Source: Marsupella aquatica (Eukaryota > Marchantiophyta). From it: a DNA stretch of 64,000 bases. Below, piece after piece: positions 10,802 to 19,900 of this stretch. Location: contig OZ316899.1 in the NCBI GenBank assembly GCA_973895155.1, positions 12,524,001 to 12,588,000 on the forward strand, given 5' to 3'. Position numbers and translations under genes: made by a program. The stretch's first letter is position 1; each line of letters begins with the position of its first letter. Below the pieces are notes generated by a model. It was given only the letters and a program-made list of their open reading frames with translations. It was not told the DNA's origin and did no database searches.

Positions 10802-12037
10802 TCATTTTACCTCTCCCTTTTCCAAACACCTTTGAATCGTGCCGTTGATTCCATGCTTGTGCAGTATGCCTTTAATGCACTGATACTGTCTGACCTTCCG
10901 CACAAAGACTGCGGCTTGTTCTCGGCTTAATCCTGGCTGTAATCTGGAAGTGCTGAGAAAATGTAAAATCTCAGGGTACCATGTATCAGCTATTTCCACA
11001 ACGAATAGCTCCTCGTCGGGGAATCGATCATCGATGCAATCCGTGGCAGGTTCACCTGTGATTCTTGAAAAAAAATCGGCATTGGCATGTAATTTTCCCG
11101 GCTTGATCCTCAGCTCATAGTCAAACTCCTGTAATAGCAAAATCCATCTTGCTACTCTGCCTGTAAGGTCCGGCTTATTGACTAGGTACTTCAAACTTTC
11201 ATGATCGGTATGAAAGATTACCTTGTACCCTAGTAAATAATGCCTAAACTTTTTACACAAATAAATGACTCCTAATGCTTCCCTCTCTGTGGTGGAGTAG
11301 TTCCGTTCGGCATCGGCAAGCTGACGGCTTGCGAAGTATATAGGATGGTCCCTTCCTTTCTCATTTAACTGACTTAGTACTGAGCCGATACAGAAGCCCG
11401 AGACATCTACAAAAACATGAAAATCTTTGTTCCAGTCCGGTGCTATCATGACTGGGGCCTCTACTAACATCTGCTTCAATTCTACCACTGCTGTGACTCG
11501 TTTGGGTGTGGGTTCGAAGTCTGCTCCTGCCTTGAGCATGTTGGTTAATGGTAAAGCTAGCTTGGCAAAATCCTTGATGAACCGGTGATAGTAACCAATG
11601 CATCCCAAGAAGGATCTTACATCCTTTATGTTCTTAGGTTGCATGATATCTAGCCATACTGCTAGCTTACCTTTGTCAATCTCAATGCCCTTCCTTGATA
11701 CCTTGTGACCTAGTAGCACCCCCTCGGTTACTGCAAAGAAACATTTATCTGGGTGTAACTTGAGACCCACCTCTCTGCATCTCATGAAGGTTTTTCTGAG
11801 ATATTTAGCATGTTTCGATGCCTTCCCGAATACTGCAAAGTCATCAATGAAGATTTCCATGAACTTTCTCAAGTAATCATGAAAAATGTTCACCATCAAT
11901 CGTTGGAACATAGCTGGTGCGTTGCAGAGTCCAAACGGCATACGATTGAAGACATAGATCCCCCATTCCGTGATGAAGGCCGTCTTGATTTGGTCTTCCT
12001 GCCGAATCCTGATTTGGTTATAACCAGAGTACCCATC
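10802..12037 (-). pseudogene. Element B reverse transcriptase (C-terminal part) and RNase H
   Basis: The reading frame enters from insert F with GYSGYNQIRI, then MPFGLCNAPAMFQRLM, and the catalytic FIDDF motif (YxDD box). RT ends with the thumb and connection region (FLGCIGYYHRFI). RNase H follows with VFVDVSGFCIGSVLSQ, FASRQLADAERNYSTTERE, FHTDHESLKYL and HANADFFSR, keeping the expected acidic residues. The domain ends about 10804 in TGA. The N-terminal half of RT is at 16028-16932, separated by the 4-kb insert F. Without F the codons join as SFMDG/YSGYNQ. Confidence 0.87.
12033..12037. repeat. Left target-site duplication of insert F
   Basis: CCATC before the TGTGACGCC terminus, matched by CCATC at 16028-16032. 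Keeping one copy restores the RT reading frame. Confidence 0.9.
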
Positions 12038-12396
12038 TGTGACGCCGCCGGTACGGCGGTTAATGAGTGATTCGGTTTAACTGCGCTCGGCACGCGCGTT
12101 AGGAGTGTCTTAGGCCGCTATTATTAGCATAACGACAGTATTTAGGTAATCATTATGGGTAGGATATCATTAGGCAATAAGGGGGAATTCAGGTTCGGAC
12201 TGGCGGCTGGTCGCTATTCGCACACCCGGGTTACGAGCGTGGAGGGGCCCCTCCCTCGGGTCCGTATAACAAACTTAAGGAAGCGGCCACTGACACGCGC
12301 TGACTCAGACCGGCGGAGTGGCCGACACACCACAAGCGTGAGCGGTTCAGCCTATGGGCGTCGAGGAGACGTCGGGGGATCGACAAGCCCTCAAGG

Positions 12397-12405
12397 TATA
12401 AAAGG
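12397..12405 (+). promoter_or_regulatory. Probable TATA box in insert F
   Basis: TATAAAAGG lies about 100 bases before the ATG at 12502, in GC-rich surroundings. This matches the U3 promoter position expected in an LTR and could drive the LTR-encoded ORF directly. Confidence 0.65.
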
Positions 12406-12501
12406 GGAGCCAACCCTTTGTAGTGCACCAGTCCATTAGTCCACGCGCCAGCTTCGACCCTAGCTCTCTCGTTCGCTCTAAGTCGCCACTATCTCCTCTG
12501 A

Positions 12502-15131
12502 ATGTCGCACACGATCCTCTCCAACTCGGCCATTCGATTCTGGACGCAGTTCCTATCTACCGGAAGGCACTTGGCCGACTCATTGAAACACGCCAACCCG
12601 CGCCGATACAAAATCGAACGCGAGTACGAGAGAGCCATCCTCCTAGCAGGACGACACCACTACATCCTTAACTTTGACTACCCGTCTCAGAGCGAGCTTT
12701 ATCGACCAGCAGAGGTATCCGCGTACTTCTTCAGCGGAGACAAATATATCGGGTTCTGGGAAGCATTGCTTCGGCTTCCGGACGAGGTCTTCAATATCCC
12801 GGGTATGATCGACTTGCAACGACATCACTTTGACCACATCCCTGCTCAGGTTCGGGCTATCATCAACAGCGAGTCCAGCACAACCCGTTCGACAAGGTCG
12901 TCTGCACTCGCTTCGGAGAACTTCTACCAGCACCTACAGAGCTTCATAGGAACTCGGCCAGCAACCAACATGACCAACTCAGTCGTACCCGTACCCGTAC
13001 CCATACAACCTCAGGCTCAACTTCAGCTTCAGCCGCAGCCTAGCCAAACCCCACCACCGATCGCCCAGCCAGCACAAGTACGCTCCGTCATCAACGCTGT
13101 GGATCTTAGCGATGACGACGAGGCTACCCTACCCTTGACCAGGCGGCCCAGAGGAACAAGCGCTCAGGGGGCCGACACTATATCGTCCCCACCCCCTGCT
13201 CTGACCCCAGGAGCGGCCCCGGCAGACAACATGGTGACCGTGGCCGACCCGGGCCCGTTACTAACGGCAGCGGCACTACCCAGGCCCGATCGGGAGGATG
13301 GGGAGGTGTCACCTTCCCCGAGCCAGTCACGGGGGAAGAAGAGGAAGGAATCCGCCACTGCATCCGGGTTACCGTTGGCCACGGTAGCCGTGGCCAAGGT
13401 GACGATGCACCGCATGGGGGAAAACATTCACAAAAACATCCTCCATCCCAAGCATGCGGTGTACCTGAAGACTCAGGGATTCGAGCACCTCGCCTCCCTC
13501 CCCTGGAACACTTGCAGGTACTACGGGGAGGACATGACGGAGTTCGTCAGGAATTATGACGACGCGCGTCAACATACTCGGCTGCAGGGAAGGAGTATGT
13601 CCCTCACAAAAGAACGGCTCAGGATGATCTTCGAGTTACCCGAAGGTGACCATCGAGTCGAATCACGGGCTCCCGGGGGCAAGGGAGCCAAGTACCAATC
13701 TTCAAGTTTTCCCTCAGAGGGAGCAGTGGACAACGGGTTCGTGATGAAGACCTGCCTCATCCCTGAGATAGCTGAGCGACTGGAGTTCCAGAGGTATGCC
13801 CTCCACATGATGGAACCCCGGGGGGAGATCTCCGCCGCCCAGGTTATCCAGGTCGAGAACTATCAACCTAGGAGGTGGGCGTCGTACTTTGCTAAGAAAT
13901 TCCATGAAGAGATGGAGCGGCGAAGGAAGACGCTGTACATTGGCGGGAAGGCGTATTTTGCTAGCCACATCGAGATCATTCTTGAGTGGTACGCCCGGTT
14001 TGATCGACGAACCCTTCCCCGTGTCAACGTTACAAAGCTGGTCCCAGCTAGGTGGGTTTTCCCGGCCTTGGAGAGACGGCCCCAACCCGAGCCCCGAAGT
14101 CCAGCGGACACGCCAGCTTCACCCACCGCACCTCCACAAGTAGCTGTAGTCGTAACCAAAGAGGTACCGGATGGGTCGGTTGTCGCAACCGTTGATGCGA
14201 CCCAACAAGCCGGGCTAAGTACAGAAGTCGGTACGACGGAGGTCTTACCCGAGCCAGGGTCTCCCAAAGACCCACCGGTGGCTATTCCGGAGAACCGGAC
14301 ATTGCTGCAGGAGGACACTCCAGCCCTTCCAACGTTACGTCCTCAGGGCTGGACGTCACTGCCCCGGCCCCCGCGCGTGTTGATGTCTGCCCGTGCCCAA
14401 CTCCGGACAGGCACAACCTGGACCACCCGGAACTCTTCGTACCGGGTACATTTCTGAATGGGCTTCTGGGAGATTTCTCTCATCAAATTGCCCGGGATAC
14501 CGGGGAGTTCATGGCCCGAAAGGTAGCTTGTTTCTTCAATCAGGAGTTGGTTGCCACAGTAAAGGCAGGTCGGGCCCAGTCAGAGGCCCTTCAGAGAATA
14601 GAGCGGTACCGAGTGGAGTCCGTGTACCTAAAGAACAAAGTTGCGGCTCAAGAGGCTGAGCTTCTGCAACTACGACCCAAGGTTGCAGCCGCCAATGAGT
14701 TGTTAGCAAAGGCGCACGCTCTTACCGCCCTAGCCGAACAGGCCAAAGCTGGGAACGAGGCCGAGATTACACGACTCCGGAACCAGATTGACAGTTTGAA
14801 GAATCAAACTGTCACCTGGCAGAAAGACCTGGAGGAGGCCGAGGAACGGGCCCAACGGGACACGGCGGAGATAGCCACGCTGCAGACCGAGGTGGTGCGG
14901 CTCCAAACCGAGGCCGAGAAGCAGGACCAGCTGGCGGGTAAACTGACAAGTGACGCCCAGCAGCTGGAGGAGGCTTGTCAGGAGGCAGCAGAGGAGACGG
15001 ACGCGGCGAGGCGAGAGAACGAATCTCTGCTGGACCAGGTCCAGCTCCTCAAGGCGGACAATGACAGGCTTCGAAGGCAGCGGGATGGCCGCTCCCATTC
15101 GGGCGGCTCTGGCAAGCGTGCCAGGCATTAG
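12502..15131 (+). pseudogene. LTR-encoded protein of insert F (module plus coiled coil, one frameshift)
   Basis: An ATG at 12502 opens a 651-residue ORF to 14457. A frameshift between about 14280 and 14345 moves the coding frame, which then runs on through GEFMARKVACFF to TAG/TAA at 15131. The ancestral protein was about 870 residues. The first domain includes YFFSGDKYIGFWEALLRLP. A Pro/Gln-rich linker follows, then a basic patch (RGKKRKE). The module shared with A and B is at about residues 300-500 (LASLPWNTCRYYGEDMTEFV, LRMIFELPEGD, AVDNGFVMKTCLIP). The tail is a coiled coil (AEITRLRNQIDSLKNQ and following heptads) ending in a basic Ser/Arg segment. Function unknown. Confidence 0.65.
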
Positions 15132-16027
15132 CAGCGGAGTAGGAATAGATTAGGATTAGGACTGGCTTAGTCAGGCTCTTGGGACAGGCACCTGCCTTAG
15201 GTACAGCAGCGCTGCCGTGCTGTCCAGCCTGCGTAGATTAGGATCTTCTAATAAGACACAGCCGTTTTCCGGCCTGACTGTCAGCTTAGTTAGGACCTTA
15301 GTCAGCGAATCTTCGGCGAGAGGACACCCCGTCCCTCGCCCCTTAGTATTTAGTGCACCCCTCGGTAGAGGCAGGGGGGTTTTTAGTTGCAGAGTTGGGC
15401 GTCCGCGGTATGTGCGTGGAGTCCCGACCTCTGGGAATGAAAGAGTACCAAGGGGAGGGGGTAGGACTAAGCTCGCCGGGCGAGTGCGGAGCCGGGCTCC
15501 GTTGTAGTGTGCACCCTCGGCCTTGGACCTGTTCATTCCGGGGCTGTCAGGTCAACTAAGTGTACACATATGTTCCCTTTGTAGTAAAATCCTTTCCCAT
15601 CATTTTCCTTCGTGTAAATCGAGATTGTATGCATGTGCGCGTGTATGTGTGTGGGTTTCTCGTATATGGGTGGCAGCGCCAGGCCGAACGCACTACCCGA
15701 GACGTGCACAGGGTGCAGCCTGCGGGTAAGTGGTTGCGAGCACGGGTTGAGGACCTGTATCATCGAATCCGGATCGAAGGCGGACAGCACGAAGGCTTAG
15801 AAGCCCTTAAGCCGGGGTTGATCCTGCTATCGACTAAGGTACATTCCGGCGGCGGAACACAAACCATACCTAGGAGGTGTCCGTATTTAGCAGTATGCGC
15901 ACTTAGCGCTAGTTTACGAGAATAAGGTGCATTACGTGCTTCCCTTCCTGCCCGAACCCTCAGATTTACGAGGGATGTGCCCGTCTAAGCTGAAGTTTGA
16001 GTTAAGGCCGCAGCCGATGACGTGACA

Positions 16028-16032
16028 CCATC
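16028..16032. repeat. Right target-site duplication of insert F
   Basis: CCATC directly after the GACGTGACA terminus of F, pairing with 12033-12037. Confidence 0.9.
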
Positions 16033-16932
16033 CATGAATGAATATAGTTCATGACTGGCTACCATGTCTAGTACCATATCAGTAAAGGGTAAGGGAAAAT
16101 GGTCTTTTAACGTTGCTTCATTCAGCTTCCTGTAATCTTGACAAACCCGGATCTTGGGTTTACCATCGGGTCCAGCTTTCTTGGGAACTATCACAATTGG
16201 AGACACCCAGTCTGAATGTAGGACTGGAGTGATGAATCCAGCTTCCACTAGTTTGTCGATTTCCATTTTGACCAGCAGGGAATACTTCGGGTTCATCCTT
16301 CGAATTGGTTGTCGAAATGATTTGGCTCCTAACATGAGATCAATTCGATGTTCCCCTAATGTTGGATCTACTCCCTTTAGATCTTGGTGACTCCATGCAA
16401 ACACATCCTGAAATTCAATCAATAAGTCACTGATCTCTCTCTCGAGCTCAGGTGCTAGGTTTCTCCCTAAGTTTAGTTCCCTTCCCTCTCCTAAGTTGAG
16501 CTTCCGATATTGCCGTGCTTGGATCATATTAATCTGCTTCTTCAAATTCGGGTCCAGCTCGGCGTCCAATCTCTCCAGTCTCATACCTCCATAAACTGGA
16601 ATCTCGGCTGTACTAGCCGAGTCGGTCTCTTCCTTGGTGTCCATAGATTGTCCCCTTGCCGGTTTATCCGGTTTTGAATTGGTGGTCGGCTTCCCTTCCT
16701 GCCTCGGCTCTGGATTCTGTCTGTGCATCTCATCCACCTCTTCCTCCTGAGGGTCAGTCCGCTGTGCTCTCCCGGCTTCTAATAGGGCCTCAATTTGTTC
16801 TGCCCTCGTAATCGGCTTGTATGCCGATCCCTTGGTATTTAATTCCTTGCCGATGATCGATGGCGTTGTGAACCCTGCCGGCTCTACCACAACGCCTGCA
16901 GAAAATCCACTGTCCCTGCTACTGCTCCCCAC
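16028..16932 (-). pseudogene. Element B reverse transcriptase (N-terminal part)
   Basis: Carries LNLGRNLAPELEREISDLL, FQDVFAWSHQDLKGVDP, HRIDLMLGAKSFRQPIRRM, the RT fingers motif VSPIVIVPKKAGPDGKPK and RVCQDYRKLN, and ends in HELYSFMDG where insert F begins. This is the standard start of a plant Gypsy RT. The region upstream (to 16932 and on to the protease) is a charged linker that is interrupted by stops and a frame change near 16930. Together with 10802-12037 it gives a full RT if F is removed. Confidence 0.85.
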
Positions 16933-17786
16933 TTAGCCGTTTTATCCAATTGGTCTACATACTTTACTTCCTCTGGAATTGCAGCTAAAAAGGTGGATTC
17001 TATTGTAAAGCAGTCCTTGACCTCTTCGTCTTCTTCTTCCAAGTCACCTTCCATTGGTTCTTGCCATAATCCGCTGGGGGGTACCTCCGGTCCAAAGACA
17101 CTTTCTTCGGTTAGGTCAGTGAGGCATTCTAGCCAACGGACTTCATCGGCTGACTCCAGTCCACTATCGTACCCGTCTACCTCCCTGATGCTTTTCCTAC
17201 GGTCATCCTTAGTGTCCCAGGATACCGTGATAGAGGGGGTCCCGAAAGTGAACTACTTTTTACCCCAATCTTCTATTACCTCGGCTAGGTATAGCCACGG
17301 CCTACCAATCAATAGCCGGAATGACGTAGGATTTACCGGCTTCATTACTACATAGTTAATGCTAAAAAAAACACCTCCTATCTCTGTCTTGATGCCGGTT
17401 AACACTCCCGTGGGAATGACCTGATACCCATTGGCCATGTTTAGCACTCTTCCAGTCATCTCTAGTGTTAGACCCCACCCTTTTGCTATTGAATCAATCA
17501 TAATACATACCCCTGATCCTCCATCGATGGGTACCCGTAGTAATAATTCTCCTTGAATCATTAATGGTAATGCTGGGGCTCCTTGATCTTCTTCTATCAT
17601 TAGTACGTCGGATCTGGTCGCTACCTTGGATAATCTCGGCTTGTCGAGAATAGCCTTCCTTAATTGCTTCCGGAAGTACGGGCTATTTTTCAATAGTTGA
17701 CCAACTGTTGCCGAGACTCTAGACTCTAGTACATCTTTAGCCAGGTCATAGGGAACAATCGGCTTCTCCTCTGGTGGTGTCTCCAT
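16933..17786 (-). pseudogene. Element B aspartic protease and linker
   Basis: The ORF 17786-17253 contains VPIDGGSGVCIM (DGG in place of DTG, as in element A), then VIPTGVLTGIKTEIGGVFFSI and LLIGRPWLYLAEV. It stops at a TAG in WGKK-stop-FTFG. The same frame then continues through FTFGTPSITVSW and an acidic linker toward RT. The N-terminal side has SATVGQLLKNSPYFRKQL, matching ANITFGELLKSNAHFRKQM of element A, so the two families are related over gag and protease. Retroviral-type proteases act as dimers and process Gag-Pol. Confidence 0.82.
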
Positions 17787-18119
17787 CTTGGATTCGGCCT
17801 ATTTTGCCACGCTAGTCTCCACAGCTGTTGGATCCTCCAAAGCAAACAATGCTTTTGCTCGTTTCACATCCTTGGCAATGGCTTCGGTATTCTCCAGGGT
17901 TTCTAATTCTCTCAGTTGTTCCTTAACACTAGCCGTAACAGAGGGGTAGAACAACTTAGGATGATCTCGATTGAAGTCGCTATCTTGTGAAGGATTGGGT
18001 TCACTGGTGGGCTCATGGCTTACCTGTATTGCCGGAGCCCTCCCTTCTCCTTCCGTTGATGTTGACGAAGAGTCGATCTTTTCCTCCGTAACCTTCCCTT
18101 TATTTTTGGCCAGCCCATC

Positions 18120-18790
18120 TCACCTTTCCTTCCTTCTGGTAGATCGAGTAGAGACCCGGTAGCAATCATGATCTAAATCCTCTTCTGAGAAGGTTGATAG
18201 GGCTTCGGCCTCATCATCAAATGGTACAAACTCTGCCTCGGCATCCTCTTGCCATCCTAGTTTGATGTGGTTGATTTGAACTCCTCCGGGGGTAGTACCT
18301 GGCGGTAAGACCTTTACTGGCAAAAGTTTATGATTTGCGGCCAGGCCTGCCACCCAAGTAGGACATTGCCCTAGCATATGACCTTCCTGTCGGCATCCCA
18401 GACATAGCTGAGCTGGTTGTCCATCACCCTGTTTGCGTGCATTCGGGCATTCTCTAGCAAAATGGCCAGGTTGACCACAATTATAGCATGCCGCAAATCT
18501 TTGCACATTCGGCCTAGGAGATACTGACGGGTTCTGAATAATCCGAGGATACATCTCTCCTGGATTGTTCCTTAATCCTGACCACATGGATGCAGGTCTG
18601 TTGGATAGGTCTCGTGCTCCAGTCTCACTGATGCCGAAAACACTATCAGCGGCATCTCCTAAAAAGTACTCTACTTCTCCCTAACATGGTCTGATCTCGG
18701 TCACATGCCGAACATGATTAGTATTAAGTTTAGGACACGCATCTTTATGGTGTCTGGTTTTATAACATAAGGCACACCATACAGAGCTAT
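18120..18790 (-). pseudogene. Element B Gag zinc knuckles
   Basis: Three CCHC knuckles of the form C-x2-C-x4-H-x4-C: CALCYKTRHHKDAC at about 18735-18790 in a separate open stretch, then CYNCGQPGHFAREC and CLGCRQEGHMLGQC in the ORF 18587-18120. These bind the element RNA. A frame change and stops separate the first knuckle from the others. The segment ends with an acidic stretch (DAEAEFVPFDDEAEA) and leads to the linker before the protease. The bases at 17787-18119 are probably further linker coding with no clear motif. Confidence 0.78.
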
Positions 18791-18829
18791 CCTCCTGTAC
18801 TACCTTCTTCTTCGGCTTTACCTCTGCAA

Positions 18830-19831
18830 TTATAGCCTTAAGTTGCTCGATAAGGGCCACGATGTTATCTGTGGCTTAGCCTCCAGCTTGACTTTCGTCT
18901 TCCCTCTCCTTCTGCCCTTCCTTTTCCTAGTTTTTTCTTCTTCAGAACTAGAAGATGACTCACTCTTGCTACTTCCACTATCCGAGCTTGAGTTATCACT
19001 TCTTGACTTCTTAGAATGTTTCTTCTTCTTATCTTTTTTTTTATGGGGAGATCCCTCCTCTGATGAGGAACTCTCAGACTTAAGCTGTTTCTTCCGGCTT
19101 GTGATATCTGCATTAATGTATAATTGAATATCCTTAATTGCATCGGCTAAAGTCTCCGGGTTCTCCTTCCTAATTGCAAAACTCATCTTCTGTGGCAAAG
19201 CATTCACCAACCATTGAAGTTGCATACCTTCAGATGCATTGGTCTTTGTACGTCTTACCAGTTTCTGAAAGCGTTGCAAGAACTTCCTGAAGGATTTGTT
19301 CTCCTTGAACCGAAGTCGTCCCAACTTCAGCACTGCTAGTTCTGAAGTTCCAATGGGTCAAAACTCCTTAACAAAGAGTGTTTTGAAGATATCCCAGATG
19401 GCTTGATCTTCCACATCTAATGCTCTGTACCAAGGCCTAGCCTCACCCTTGAACAGGCCGGGAAGAATCTGCATCTTGATGGCCGATTCTCCATTTGCTG
19501 CAGCGGTTCCCTTGAAATCATCCAACCATTCGTCCGGATCCTCATCTCCTCTCCCATGAAATGCCTTGTAATGTATGCGCGACCGTTGGCTCAGTCTGGT
19601 CCCTGGCCTCTCGTCTGGCCGTGCCTCTGGTTCCCCCATGTCGGTTGGAGACTCACTTCTCCTTACCGACTCTTCTTCTGGTATGTCTTCTTCGACGCCA
19701 CTTCCAGCTTCGGAGCTACCAGCTCTTTCTGCCCCTCTCAGTCGCTGTGTATCATGCCACTCGGCGAGCTGCTGCAGTCGAGCTCTCTCCCGTTGAATCA
19801 CTCTTTCTTCCCTCGGTGTAAGGTCAGTCAT
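18830..19831 (-). pseudogene. Element B Gag capsid-like domain
   Basis: An ATG at 19831 opens MTDLTPREERVIQRERARL. The Gag domain includes EWLDDFKGTAAANGES, LFKGEARPWYRALD and IFKTLFVKEF, then a TGA (TTT TGA CCC), and continues in the same frame with LKLGRLRFKENKSFRKFLQRF and SFAIRKENPETLADAI. It ends with a Ser/Lys-rich basic region (about 18900-19050) just before the zinc knuckles. The Gag is clearly related to that of element A (AWMDDFEAVATSNG). The stop is a single transition away from CGA. Confidence 0.85.
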
Positions 19832-19879
19832 TACCTACGCTTCCTTTTTAACTTCATATCTCACGGCTTAAGAAATGCC

Positions 19880-19900
19880 CCCTCCATCTAGCGCCAAAAA
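19880..19900 (-). other. Primer-binding region of element B
   Basis: Reading out of the 5' LTR on the minus strand, ...GCACCACA is followed by TTTTTGGCGCTAGATGGAGG. The TGGCGC start fits a primer-binding site complementary to a CCA-ended tRNA. I cannot say which tRNA. Confidence 0.6.

Larger units (their letters stand above)
12038..16027 (+). mobile_element. Insert F: probable coding solo LTR in element B's RT
   Basis: A 3990-bp block starting TGTGACGCCGCC and ending GATGACGTGACA, flanked by 5-bp duplications and lying in the RT of B. It has no direct repeats at its ends and no gag or pol. It starts almost like B's LTR (TGTGATGCC) and contains a sense ORF with the same layout as the LTR ORFs of A and B. 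The simplest reading is a solo LTR left by recombination between the two LTRs of a related Gypsy family. A DNA transposon with short imperfect inverted ends (TGTGACG / TGTCACG) is the alternative. The flanks 12038-12390 and 15132-16027 show no gene. Confidence 0.7.

Noticed and set aside
12038-16027. Reading insert F as a DNA transposon with TGTGACG/TGTCACG inverted ends
   Set aside because: The inverted match is short and imperfect, the duplication is 5 bp as for Gypsy integrase, and the ORF matches those in neighbouring LTRs. It is kept as the alternative only.
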